A stretch of DNA of 52,704 nucleotides from Planctomycetota bacterium (GTDB lineage: Bacteria; Planctomycetota; Planctomycetia; Pirellulales; JADFKK01): positions 1 through 52,704 of the forward strand of contig JADFKK010000010.1 of assembly GCA_022564995.1 (NCBI GenBank), in the 5' to 3' direction. The notes under the pieces were generated by a model that saw only the letters and a list, made by a program, of their open reading frames with translations, was not told where the DNA came from and made no database searches. The position numbers were made by a program, and so were the translations under genes. Positions 17,716 to 25,983 of this stretch are shown here, in pieces. The stretch's first letter is position 1; each line of letters opens with the position of its first letter.

Positions 17716-19143
17716 TTACGATTCCTTTAGCGCGCTGATCAAATCGAGAACCGCCTTCTTGCCGTCGCCGAAGAACATGTAGGTGTTGTCGGCGGCGAAC
17801 AGCGGATTGGCGATGCCGGCAAAACCCGGGCTGAGGCTGCGCTTGATCACCACGACCGTCCGCGCCTTGTCGACGTCGAGAATCGGCATCCCGGCGATGG
17901 GGCTGTTCGGATCGGTGCGGGCCACCGGGTTAACCACGTCGTTGGCGCCGATCACCAGCACCACGTCGGTCTGCGGGAAGGTTGGGTTGATCTCGTCCAT
18001 CGCCTTGAGCTTCTCGTAGGGAATCTCCGCCTCGGCCAACAGCACGTTCATGTGACCCGGCATGCGCCCGGCCACGGGGTGAATGGCGAATTCGACTTCG
18101 ATGCCGCGCTCTTCCAACACGTTGGTCAATTCGCGGACCGCATGTTGCGCCTGGGCGACCGCCATGCCGTAACCGGGCACGATCACGGCCCGCTGAATGT
18201 TATCGTACAGCATGGCAACTTCCTCAGCCCCGGCGCTCTTGATCTTGCCCTCGTAGATGTCGTCGACCGGCCCGGTATCTCCGCCGCCGGGCCCCATGAC
18301 GCCGAACAGCACGTTAAACAATGAGCGGTTCATGGCCTTGCACATGATCCGCGTAAGAACCACGCCCGAGGCACCGACCAATGATCCGGCCACGATCAAG
18401 ACCGTATTACCGATGACAAACCCGGTCGCGGCAGCAGCCAAACCGGAATAGGAGTTCAACAGCGCGATCACCACCGGCATGTCGGCCCCGCCGATGGACG
18501 TCACCAGCAGCACGCCGAGCACGAGCGCCAAGAGCACCATCGGCAGGAACAGCCACAGCGAACCGCCGGCGATCATCCCGGCTCCGAGCGCCAGGGTGAC
18601 GACCGCCAGCAACGTGTTGGCGGCTTGTTGGCCGCTGAAGCGGAGCGAGCGTTTGAAGATCGCCAGTTCTTGCAGCTTGCCGAAGGCGATCAAACTGCCG
18701 GAGAACGTCACGGCGCCGATGATTCCGGAAGCCGCCAGGGCCAGCGAGAAATCCAGAGCAAGCCGCCCCGTCTGGGGATCGGCCGCGGCCAAAACGGCCT
18801 TGGGCGGCAACACGGCGGCAGCGCTGGCCACCAGCACCGAAGCCAGTCCGCCGAAGCCGTTGAACAGCGCCACCAATTGCGGCATGGCGGTCATTTCGAT
18901 CTTCACCGCCAGCACCACGCCGATCGCGCTGCCCAGCGCGAGCCCGGCCAGCACCACCGCGATGCCGATCTTGTCGTAGCCGCTCTTCTGAAAGAAGTAG
19001 ACCATCGCCACCACGACGGCCAGCAACATCGCCAACGATCCAATCAGATTGCCGCGCACGGCGGTGCGCGGATGGGTCAGCCCCTTCAGTCCGACAATGA
19101 ACAGCGTCGCGGCCGCCAGATATATCAGGTTCGTCCAATCCAC
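17716..19143 (-). CDS. pntB: NAD(P) transhydrogenase beta subunit
   Basis: PntB carries the membrane domain (dII) and the NADP(H)-binding domain (dIII) of the proton-translocating transhydrogenase, which reduces NADP+ with NADH using the proton motive force. The 475-aa product shows multiple hydrophobic helices to about residue 270 and then dIII motifs: VPGYGMAVAQAQHAV, HPVAGRMPGHMNVLLAEA, VIGANDVVNPVA and NPLFAADNTYMFFGDGK. The start is GTG at 19143, eight bases after the pntA2 stop. It is the last gene of a pntA1-pntA2-pntB operon. Confidence 0.97.
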   Translation of the reverse strand: MDWTNLIYLAAATLFIVGLKGLTHPRTAVRGNLIGSLAMLLAVVVAMVYFFQKSGYDKIGIAVVLAGLALGSAIGVVLAVKIEMTAMPQLVALFNGFGGLASVLVASAAAVLPPKAVLAAADPQTGRLALDFSLALAASGIIGAVTFSGSLIAFGKLQELAIFKRSLRFSGQQAANTLLAVVTLALGAGMIAGGSLWLFLPMVLLALVLGVLLVTSIGGADMPVVIALLNSYSGLAAAATGFVIGNTVLIVAGSLVGASGVVLTRIMCKAMNRSLFNVLFGVMGPGGGDTGPVDDIYEGKIKSAGAEEVAMLYDNIQRAVIVPGYGMAVAQAQHAVRELTNVLEERGIEVEFAIHPVAGRMPGHMNVLLAEAEIPYEKLKAMDEINPTFPQTDVVLVIGANDVVNPVARTDPNSPIAGMPILDVDKARTVVVIKRSLSPGFAGIANPLFAADNTYMFFGDGKKAVLDLISALKES

Positions 19144-19150
19144 GATACGT

Positions 19151-19579
19151 TCAACTCTTTCGGCGAAACATGCTTAACATGCGATGGGTGACCAGAAAAC
19201 CGCCGACCGCGTTGATCGAGGCGAACACGACCGCTAGAAAGCCGATCGCGTCGACCGTGAAACCTTCGAAACCCGTTCCGTACAGGCCGCAGAGGATCGC
19301 CCCCACCAGCGTGATGCCGCTGATCGCGTTCGAGCCCGACATCAAAGGCGTGTGCAGCGTCGGCGGGATTTTCGTGATGATCTCGAAACCCACAAACACC
19401 GCCAGTACGAAGATCGTCAGGAGGATGATCGGGTCGACAGGGGGTTTTTCGTTCTGGCTGACGGAGGCGGACGAAGCGCCTTGCTCATCGGCCCAAACGT
19501 CGGACGGCGCTAGCGACACCGCCGAGAAGATCAGCAGCAACATAGCCGCGGTGAGGATGTTGAAGAGCCGATGGGTCAT
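19151..19579 (-). CDS. pntA2: NAD(P) transhydrogenase alpha subunit, membrane part
   Basis: This 142-aa protein is the separate C-terminal membrane portion of the alpha subunit (split-alpha type). After an N-terminal hydrophobic leader (MTHRLFNILTAAMLLLIF) there are three membrane helices with the highly conserved ITKIPPTLHTPLMSGSNA and INAVGGFLVTHRML motifs. ATG 19579 is chosen because the upstream extension reads through the heptamer repeat tract. It needs PntA1 and PntB to form the enzyme. Confidence 0.95.
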   Translation of the reverse strand: MTHRLFNILTAAMLLLIFSAVSLAPSDVWADEQGASSASVSQNEKPPVDPIILLTIFVLAVFVGFEIITKIPPTLHTPLMSGSNAISGITLVGAILCGLYGTGFEGFTVDAIGFLAVVFASINAVGGFLVTHRMLSMFRRKS

Positions 19580-19620
19580 GGTAAAGGGTCGCGTCTGAAC
19601 AAGTTGAACATTTTCACGAG

Positions 19621-19752
19621 ATCGGAAATCCGAAGCACGAAATCCTAAACAAATCAAAAATCCGAATCTCAAATGTCAAAAACGTCGGACATTGGAGAGT
19701 TTCTTGTATTCGTGCTTTGAATTTGTTTCGGATTTCGGATTTCGGATTTGAA
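19621..19752. repeat. Palindromic tract of AAATCCG/CGGATTT heptamers
   Basis: The left half contains ATCGGAAATCCGAAGCACGAAATCC and the right half TCGTGCTTTGAATTTG followed by TTTCGGATTTCGGATTTCGG; the halves are inverted relative to one another. This AT-rich tract lies inside the 219-base gap between pntA1 and pntA2, where one would expect close spacing. Confidence 0.75.
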
Positions 19753-19798
19753 TCGCAATACCGCGTAAATTATTCCCGTGCGGGGCCTAAAAACTTTG

Positions 19799-21046
19799 CT
19801 ACGCCCCGTCATTTGGTTTCACTTCGTCGACAGCCACGTCGGTGTCTTCCACTCCACCGGCGTCCTGCATCTCAGCCGTCTCCTGCGGCGCCAGCGCCGG
19901 CAGGCCGAGAATCTCTCGCACCCGCGAATGGACCACTTCGCCGTCGCGGGTCATCAGCGTGTCGCGGGTGATCTCGTCGTTCATGTCGAGGTGTAGCTCG
20001 CCGTCTTTGATCAGATGCAGCAGAAACGTGACGATGTTCTTGCTGAACATTTGGCTGGCATGATACGGCGCTTCCGACGGCAGGTTCGTCGGCCCCAAGA
20101 TCGTTACGCCGTGGGCATCAACCCGCTCGTCGGCCTTGGTCAGTTCGCAATTGCCGCCCCGTTCGGCCGCCAGGTCGACAATGACCGAGCCGGGGGCCAT
20201 CCCCGCTACCGCTTCGGCGGTGATCAACAGGGGTGACTGCCGGCCAGGAATCGCCGCGGTGGTGATCACCACGTCACACTCCGCAACCACCTCGGCCATC
20301 AGCTCTCGCTGGCGGCGATAAAACGCCTCGTCCATTTGCTTGGCATATCCGCCGGCCCCTTCGGCCTGCTCGCTCTCCAACTCCATCTCGACGAATTTTC
20401 CGCCCAGGCTCTCCACCTGCTCCTTCACCGCCGGCCGCACGTCGTAAGCCTGTACCACCGCGCCCAATCGCCGGGCCGTGGCAATCGCCTGCAACCCGGC
20501 CACACCGGCCCCGATGATGAACACCCGGGCGGCGGCGACCGTGCCGGCGGCGGTCATTAACATCGGAAACATCTTCGGCAGCGTCACGGCCGCCAGCAGC
20601 ACGGCTTTGTAACCGGCCACCGTGGCCATCGACGAGAGGATGTCCATGCTCTGCGCCCGCGTGATGCGGGGCATCATTTCCAGGGCAAATACCGAGACAC
20701 CCCGCTCGGCCGCCTTTTGCAGCGGCTCGGCCACCGACAGCGGATCGGCCGAACCGATGATGATTTGCCCGGCCCGCATCAACTCGAAGTCGGCCGCGCC
20801 GGCGTGAGGATTCGCCCCACAGCAGCGAACCTGCAGAATCACGTCTGCGGCGAAGGCCTCGCCGCGGTCCGAGACAATGCGGGCTCCTTTGGCTTCATAC
20901 TCCGCATCCAGAAACCCAGCCTCCTGGCCGGCGCCAGTTTCGACCGTCACCTCCAGCCCGGCCTTCGCAAGCTGGCCGACCATCGCCGGAATCAGCGCCA
21001 CACGGCGTTCGCCGGGGAAAGTCTCTTTGGTCACCGAAACGATCAT
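19799..21046 (-). CDS. pntA1: NAD(P) transhydrogenase alpha subunit, NAD-binding part
   Basis: This 415-aa soluble subunit (domain dI) binds NAD(H). It begins MIVSVTKETFPGERRVALIP, typical of alanine dehydrogenase/PNT proteins, and shows the nucleotide-binding VFIIGAGVAGLQAIATARRLGA-type Rossmann loop (split around residues 165-185), YDVRPAVKEQVESLGG, TTAAIPGRQSP and IVDLAAERGGN. ATG 21046 is used; the longer frame to 21253 lacks homology. A C-terminal acidic tail of about 30 residues follows the conserved domain. First gene of the pnt operon. Confidence 0.96.
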   Translation of the reverse strand: MIVSVTKETFPGERRVALIPAMVGQLAKAGLEVTVETGAGQEAGFLDAEYEAKGARIVSDRGEAFAADVILQVRCCGANPHAGAADFELMRAGQIIIGSADPLSVAEPLQKAAERGVSVFALEMMPRITRAQSMDILSSMATVAGYKAVLLAAVTLPKMFPMLMTAAGTVAAARVFIIGAGVAGLQAIATARRLGAVVQAYDVRPAVKEQVESLGGKFVEMELESEQAEGAGGYAKQMDEAFYRRQRELMAEVVAECDVVITTAAIPGRQSPLLITAEAVAGMAPGSVIVDLAAERGGNCELTKADERVDAHGVTILGPTNLPSEAPYHASQMFSKNIVTFLLHLIKDGELHLDMNDEITRDTLMTRDGEVVHSRVREILGLPALAPQETAEMQDAGGVEDTDVAVDEVKPNDGA

Positions 21047-21501
21047 AGATGCGGGCTCGTAGGTCGCGGCTTGCCGCGACGATTCCAGACGTAAATTCTG
21101 GTTCGGGTCTATTGCTCGGGAATCTCGCCAAAGACGGGGATTGTGCCATATTGGCGGGAATCCGGGAAGGACACATCCGCGCCGAAAGAGATTTGGGGGA
21201 GATTTTGGACCCGGTCCTTCCAATTTCGATGGACCCGCACGTCTCTTGACCACGACGACGTTTGACCACTATGGTAGATAGTGCGTCTTCGAGACTAAGA
21301 ACCTGAGTTGACGGCCTGGAATAGTACCTCGACGCGCAAGTCTTGAAGTTGCGCATTTCTTAGTCCCGGAGGGACGGCATCGAATAGCCTGGGGCGTGAG
21401 CCCCAGGAATAATGACTGGCTTCGCATCGATCACGATGGTGTGCGGCTATCGATGATCTTCTGGTCGTTTCGCGGCGGAATCGACGATGAGGAGACCCAG
21501 C
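21047..21501. other. Repeat-rich intergenic region of about 455 bases
   Basis: No gene seen. It holds GTAGGTCGCGGC-TT-GCCGCGAC (about 21060-21082), a hairpin of the same GCGGC/GCCGC type as other repeats, the divergent promoters of pntA1 and the small membrane protein gene, and the GGGGC hairpin listed separately. Around 21294-21364 the words ACTAAGAA and TTCTTAGT bracket a 60-base interior as another imperfect inverted repeat. Confidence 0.55.
21388..21407. repeat. CCTGGGGCGTGAGCCCCAGG hairpin
   Basis: A perfect palindrome with a 4-base loop, preceded by AGTCCCGGAGGGACGGCAT (itself a hairpin, TCCC/GGGA). I recognise this string as a common planctomycete intergenic repeat; only one copy is in this window. 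Confidence 0.65.
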
Positions 21502-21780
21502 ATGACGAAACGCGACTGGATTGAGGTTGGCTTGAAGCTCTTGGGAGTCTACTTCACCGTAACGGCCATCGCGACGGTGATCGGCACGCTGGTGTACGTC
21601 TTTTACGAGCTGGAACAATTTGGTGTGCAGCTAGCCTACTTCGATTCAGGCGGTGCGGCATATCGGCTGCTCCATTTACTTCGGCCTATCGTGTTCGCCA
21701 TCGCAGCCTGCGTCTTGCTTTGTCGCACCGAATGGTGCTTGAGAAAACTGGGGTGCCCTCCCGGTACTGACGACGAGTAA
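21502..21780 (+). CDS. Small two-helix membrane protein
   Basis: The 92-aa product has two predicted membrane segments (about 12-32, LKLLGVYFTVTAIATVIGTL, and about 58-73, LLRPIVFAIAACVLL) joined by a short polar loop. A strong GAGGAG ribosome site precedes ATG 21502. No family recognised; nothing in the context suggests a function. Confidence 0.7.
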   Translation: MTKRDWIEVGLKLLGVYFTVTAIATVIGTLVYVFYELEQFGVQLAYFDSGGAAYRLLHLLRPIVFAIAACVLLCRTEWCLRKLGCPPGTDDE

Positions 21781-21983
21781 ACGCCCATCGCTTTTTCAAC
21801 TTCCCACCGTTTCTTTCTGACAACGGTTCAAATTAGGACACTACCGAGCGCCGAGCCACCTTGATGCAATCCGCCCAGGGCGGTAGATTATTAGCTTTCC
21901 CGGAATGGCCGGGCTGCGGGTGGGGTGCGTCTTTTTCGCCTCTTGCCGGCGGAATACGCGCAACAGAGCAGGAATACAGACTG

Positions 21984-22436
21984 ATGTTCAAGACTTACAT
22001 GGCCAAGCCGGGCGAAGTGGAGCAGAAGTGGTGGCTGATCGACGCCGAGGATAAGATCGTCGGCCGTTTGGCCACCGAAATCGCCGTGATTCTGATGGGC
22101 AAGCACCGGCCCACCTACACACCGCACGTCGACACGGGCGATTTCGTCGTCGTCACCAACGCCGAGAAGATCGTCTTCAGCGGCAAGAAGTGGGAGCAGA
22201 AGCGATACACTTGGTACACAGGTTATCCCGGGCTGAAGAGCGAAACGGCCGAGACGCGGCGGGCCAAGAAGCCGGAGTTGATTCTCAGCGAGGCCGTGCG
22301 TCGGATGTTGCCCAAGAACAAGCTGGCGACCAAGATGCTCTCGAAGCTAAAAGTTTACGCCGGCAGCGAGCACCCCCATCAGGCCCAAGCCCCCGAGCTG
22401 CGCGAAACGGCCGCCAAGGTCGTGGCTGCGAAATAA
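21984..22436 (+). CDS. rplM: 50S ribosomal protein L13
   Basis: This 150-aa protein of the large ribosomal subunit matches L13 throughout: [74 protein letters not shown] and [10 protein letters not shown]. Start MFKTYMAKP at 21984 matches the E. coli N-terminus; the track back to 21861 is leader sequence. The 200-base leader contains several G/C hairpins (CCGCCCAGGGCGG, CCCGGAATGGCCGGG) that could be an autoregulatory L13 leader, unproven. Followed by rpsI, the standard pairing. Confidence 0.97.
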   Translation: MFKTYMAKPGEVEQKWWLIDAEDKIVGRLATEIAVILMGKHRPTYTPHVDTGDFVVVTNAEKIVFSGKKWEQKRYTWYTGYPGLKSETAETRRAKKPELILSEAVRRMLPKNKLATKMLSKLKVYAGSEHPHQAQAPELRETAAKVVAAK

Positions 22437-22517
22437 CTGAACCGTAGCTGAATTCGCAAGAATTCGGCCGAGCAACGCCTAACTCGTTCATTTTAATTCA
22501 CCGTAAGAGGAAACTCG

Positions 22518-22925
22518 ATGGCAGCCGCCAAAGCCACCACCCCCGATGCCCTGGGAACCGGACGCCGCAAGTCGTCGGTCGCCCGCGTCCGCATACGGGC
22601 CGGCAGTGGGAACATCACGATCAACAAACGCACTCTGGACGATTTCTTCCCTAACGTGCGAGATCGTAACGACGTGCTTGCCCCGCTGATCCAGACGGAA
22701 AAGCGCGACGAGGTCGACATCATCATTCGCGTTCATGGCGGCGGCTTTACCGGCCAAAGCGGCGCCTGCAAGCTGGGCATCGCCCGGGCTTTGAAACAGT
22801 ACGACGGCGAGTTGGAGGAAGCCCTCCGCGAGCAAAACATGCTCACCCGCGACAGCCGCATGAAAGAGCGCAAGAAGCCCGGCCTGCACGGAGCCCGCCG
22901 CGGCACCCAGTTCTCGAAACGTTGA
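22518..22925 (+). CDS. rpsI: 30S ribosomal protein S9
   Basis: This 135-aa small-subunit protein shows GTGRRKSSVARVRI, the FFP motif, VHGGGFTGQSGACKLGIARAL and the tRNA-contacting C-terminal tail ...RRGTQFSKR. GAGGAAA precedes ATG 22518. The gap to rplM is 81 bases, and the two form one operon. Confidence 0.97.
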   Translation: MAAAKATTPDALGTGRRKSSVARVRIRAGSGNITINKRTLDDFFPNVRDRNDVLAPLIQTEKRDEVDIIIRVHGGGFTGQSGACKLGIARALKQYDGELEEALREQNMLTRDSRMKERKKPGLHGARRGTQFSKR

Positions 22926-23079
22926 TTCAACGCAATCGTCGATCAGCACAGACACGGCTTGCGGACCATCCGGTTCGCAGGCCGTTTTCGTGCGCGGAGG
23001 CTCGTTTCTGGTTTTCGCGTTGCGTCGACGACACGAAAAACCGTCTGTCAATCAGCTGCGGGGCGGTCGGCGCCGTGTG

Positions 23080-23152
23080 CAGCAGTAGTATCCAAACCAA
23101 TAAACCACCGGCACAAGGCCGGTGGAGGAAAGCCAAAGTGGCGCTGTCCAAC
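23080..23152. repeat. Half copy of the TTGGACAGCGC element
   Basis: GCAGTAGTATCCAAACCAA, then the hairpin CCACCGGCACAAGGCCGGTGG, then GCCAAAGTGGCGCTGTCCAA match, in inverse order, the left third of the complete element at 42249-42530. The other terminus is missing here. It lies in the 550-base region between rpsI and shc (22926-23478), which holds only repeats. Confidence 0.8.
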
Positions 23153-23189
23153 CAAGCTTTGTCTGAAAACAGGTTGGACTCGTGTTCCG

Positions 23190-23382
23190 CATCAGCCGCT
23201 GGGCGTTAGCAGCCTGCTGAAGAAGTCGGGGTCTGGTCCAATTTTCGGCGAGAGGACGTTTTTTTTCGCATGACGTCGACCGAAAACTTGGACCTGACCC
23301 TCCGTCCACTTTTCAGCAGGCTGTTAATCCACGTTACGTTTTCCCGTACAAAACCCGCGGCTAGTACCTTGCGGCTCACGCC
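23190..23382. repeat. CATCAGCCGC element interrupted by a second palindrome
   Basis: The left piece CATCAGCCGCTGGGCGTTAGC (from 23190) and right piece ACCCGCGGCTAGTACCTTGCGGCT (from about 23353) correspond to the two arms of the element at 17580-17655, but a 117-base palindrome of a different family sits between them. Confidence 0.65.
23209..23325. repeat. AGCAGCCTGCTGAA palindromic (MITE-like) element
   Basis: Terminal arms AGCAGCCTGCTGAAGAAGT and ACTTTTCAGCAGGCTGTT pair, and subterminal GTCTGGTCCAATTTTCGG pairs with CCGAAAACTTGGACCTGAC, so nearly all of the 117 bases is self-complementary. No coding capacity. It looks like a non-autonomous transposable element. Confidence 0.8.
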
Positions 23383-23478
23383 ACCCTGCTAGCATTGCCA
23401 GCGGCCACTGACCTTGCCCGGTTGTGACACTTGGCGTAAATTACCCGCCTGCACGCTCCTACAACGGGCCTGCCCCGC

Positions 23479-25857
23479 ATGAGGGTTTCATGGAAGATTC
23501 CCCTTCTTGGCGAGTTACGCCAGATGCAACGTATGGAAACGGTACGTCTTGTCAGTGTCGCTGAGCCGGAGCCGGCGCTCTCGCGCGACCTCGCGCCCGA
23601 CAGGGTTGCGTCGTATCATCGACTGGCGGCGCCGCTGCGGCGGGCAATCATGCGCACCCGGCAGTGGCTGCTGACCGAGCAGAACGCCGAGGGTTATTGG
23701 GTCGCCGAGTTGGAAGGCGATTCGATTCTGCAAAGCGAATACATCCTGCTGCTGGCGTTTCTGGGGCGAGAGCAATCACGGACCGCCGCGCAACTGGCCA
23801 ACCGACTGATCGAAACGCAGCTTCCGGGCGGTGGCTGGGCGATGTATCCCGGCGGCAAGGTCGAAGTCGGCGCGACGGTCAAGGCCTACTTCGCCCTCAA
23901 GCTGACCGGCCACGACCCGGGCCAAGACTACATGCAGAAGGCTCGGCGGGCCGCGCTGGCCCACGGCGGTGCCGATGCGGTCAACAGTTTTACGAGATTT
24001 TATCTCGCGCTGCTGGGCCAGATTCCCTACAGCCAATGTCCGGCCGTGCCGCCCGAACTGACGCTGCTGCCCAAATGGTTTCCGGTGAACCTGTGGGCGC
24101 TGAGCGCTTGGACGCGGACGATTGTCGTGCCGCTGTCGATCATGTCGGCCTGCAAGCCGGTGCGAGAGGTTCCGCCGGAGTGCGGCATCCGCGAATTGTT
24201 TCTCAAACAGCCCGACGATTGGCCGGAGCTACAATCGCCAGGCACGAAGTCGAAGCCGGGCTTGTGGAGCTGGGATCGATTCTTCCGTCGCGTCGATCGT
24301 GCGATCAAATGGTGCGAGCGGTTTCGGCTATTGCCGCTACGCCGCCGCGCGCTGCGCGCGGCCGAACGCTGGATGATCGATCGTTTTGCAGACAGCGACG
24401 GGCTGGGCGCGATCTTTCCGCCGATGGTCTGGAGCGTCATCGCCCTAAAATGCCTGGGCTACGACGAAGACTCCTCAGAGCTGCGTTACTGCCAGGAGCA
24501 GCTCGAGGGATTGATGATCCGCGAGCGCAGCACAGCACGCCTGGAGCCCTGCAAGTCGCCGGTGTGGGACACGGCCAACGCGCTGCGGGCGCTGTGCGAT
24601 AGCGGCGCCTCCGCGGATGAAGAAGCCATTGACTCGGCCATCGACTGGCTGCTAACGAAAGAGGCCCGGCGACCGGGCGACTGGGCCAAGACGGTTCGGG
24701 CGGAGCCGGGCGGTTGGTATTTTGAACACGCCAATGCGTATTATCCCGACGTCGACGACACCGCGATGGTGTTGATGGCGTTGGCCGATCGATTTGATAG
24801 TCACCCCGGCGGCAGCAACGACGACTCTACATCGCGCTCGCTGCCGCCGGAGTTGACACTCGTCAGCCAAAACGATGCCACGGATCTGAAAGACGCCCGA
24901 GAGCAGGTCGGCCGGGTTGATCGTTTGGCCGGGGCGATCGGACGCGGGACCGCTTGGATGATGGCCATGCAGAATCGCGACGGCGGCTGGGGCGCGTTCG
25001 ATCGAAATAACGATCGGCAGTTTCTCTGCCATGTGCCGTTCGCCGATCACAACGCCATGATCGACCCCAGCACGGCCGACCTAACCGGCCGCGTGCTCGA
25101 ATCGCTCGGACGCCAGGGATTTCGCATCGGTCTGGGTGCCATGGGCAGCTTGCCTGCCGTTGATGAATCGTGGCACCGGCGTCCCGCCGGTGAACCACAG
25201 GCGGGACGCCTGTGCCACATTTCAACACAGGCGGGACGCCTGTGCCACAAGGGCGGGCAAGCCGCCCATGGCACCCCGTTTAATCTGGGCTATCGCAAAC
25301 AAATCGACCGGGCCGTTGCCTATCTGCGCGAAACCCAAGAGGCCGACGGGAGTTGGTTTGGCCGCTGGGGGGTGAACTACATTTACGGCACCTGGCAAGT
25401 GCTCGTCGGGCTGCGGCAAATCGGTTTGGGCGTCGACGACCCAATGATGGTCGCCGGCGCGAATTGGCTGTTGGCACATCAACAACCGTGCGGCGGCTGG
25501 GGCGAATCGCCCGACAGCTACGACAACCCCCGGCTGCGCGGACAGGGACCGATCACCGCTTCGCAAACCGCTTGGGCCGTGATGGGATTGATCGCTGCCG
25601 GACGAGAACGCACGCCGGCGGTGGCCCGCGGGGTTCGCTCCTTGCTGGCCGGGCAAAACCGCGACGGCAGCTGGGACGAGCCGCAATTCACCGGGACCGG
25701 CTTCCCACGGGTGTTTTATCTGCGCTATCACATGTATCCGATTTATTTCCCGCTGATGGCCCTGTCACGTTACGCCGTGACGATCGGGGCCTGTTTGGAA
25801 GAAGCCGAGACCGTGGCGAGCCAACTGGCCGAAGCGGCGGCGGCGATGACAGAGTAA
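23479..25857 (+). CDS. shc: Squalene-hopene cyclase with an internal repeat-encoded insert
   Basis: This enzyme cyclises squalene to hopene/diplopterol at the membrane, the first step of hopanoid synthesis. The 792-aa product is longer than the usual 630-720. Seen are the catalytic DVDDTAM (residues 424-430), multiple QW motifs such as QNRDGGWGAFD, QEADGSWFGRWGVNYIYGTW and QNRDGSWDE, and the C-terminal GTGFPRVFYLRYHMYP. Two extra segments explain the length: a Ser/Asp-rich loop (about 440-475) and a 47-residue stretch (about 553-599) encoded by a composite palindromic repeat. ATG 23479 is the longest start; Met16 or Met19 are alternatives. hpnH follows after a repeat. Confidence 0.96.
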   Translation: MRVSWKIPLLGELRQMQRMETVRLVSVAEPEPALSRDLAPDRVASYHRLAAPLRRAIMRTRQWLLTEQNAEGYWVAELEGDSILQSEYILLLAFLGREQSRTAAQLANRLIETQLPGGGWAMYPGGKVEVGATVKAYFALKLTGHDPGQDYMQKARRAALAHGGADAVNSFTRFYLALLGQIPYSQCPAVPPELTLLPKWFPVNLWALSAWTRTIVVPLSIMSACKPVREVPPECGIRELFLKQPDDWPELQSPGTKSKPGLWSWDRFFRRVDRAIKWCERFRLLPLRRRALRAAERWMIDRFADSDGLGAIFPPMVWSVIALKCLGYDEDSSELRYCQEQLEGLMIRERSTARLEPCKSPVWDTANALRALCDSGASADEEAIDSAIDWLLTKEARRPGDWAKTVRAEPGGWYFEHANAYYPDVDDTAMVLMALADRFDSHPGGSNDDSTSRSLPPELTLVSQNDATDLKDAREQVGRVDRLAGAIGRGTAWMMAMQNRDGGWGAFDRNNDRQFLCHVPFADHNAMIDPSTADLTGRVLESLGRQGFRIGLGAMGSLPAVDESWHRRPAGEPQAGRLCHISTQAGRLCHKGGQAAHGTPFNLGYRKQIDRAVAYLRETQEADGSWFGRWGVNYIYGTWQVLVGLRQIGLGVDDPMMVAGANWLLAHQQPCGGWGESPDSYDNPRLRGQGPITASQTAWAVMGLIAAGRERTPAVARGVRSLLAGQNRDGSWDEPQFTGTGFPRVFYLRYHMYPIYFPLMALSRYAVTIGACLEEAETVASQLAEAAAAMTE
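25135..25275. repeat. Composite palindrome inserted in the shc coding region
   Basis: Outer arms GGTGCCATGGGCAGCTTGCC (25135) and GGCAAGCCGCCCATGGCACC (ending 25275) enclose GTGGCACCGGCG...CGCCTGTGCCAC modules of the family also found at 2972-3052, including a duplicated right module ACAGGCGGGACGCCTGTGCC. The total is 141 bases (47 codons), free of stops in the shc frame. It falls between two QW-repeat regions, in what is normally a surface loop. Confidence 0.88.
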
Positions 25858-25865
25858 CAAAGTTT

Positions 25866-25964
25866 CGGCGAGCGGCGGCCGTGAGGCCACCGGTGATTCC
25901 TCGATATGGTTCAACCTTTCCCGGCGAAATGTAATACCCCCGGGCTAACGCCCGCGGCTCGCCG
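25866..25964. repeat. CGGCGAGC...GCTCGCCG element, copy 1
   Basis: A 99-base element with inverted ends CGGCGAGC / GCTCGCCG, a left hairpin around GGCCGTGAGGCC and a right hairpin CCCGGGCTAACGCCCG. It occupies the gap between shc and hpnH. Copies 2-4 are at 43923-44023, 44873-44972 and, in the opposite orientation, 46724-46826. Confidence 0.85.
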
Positions 25965-25983
25965 GCTTGCGAAACGTGCAATT

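Noticed and set aside
21828..21845. GGTTCAAATTAGG resembling a tRNA T-loop
   Set aside because: No acceptor, anticodon or D-arm can be assembled around it.
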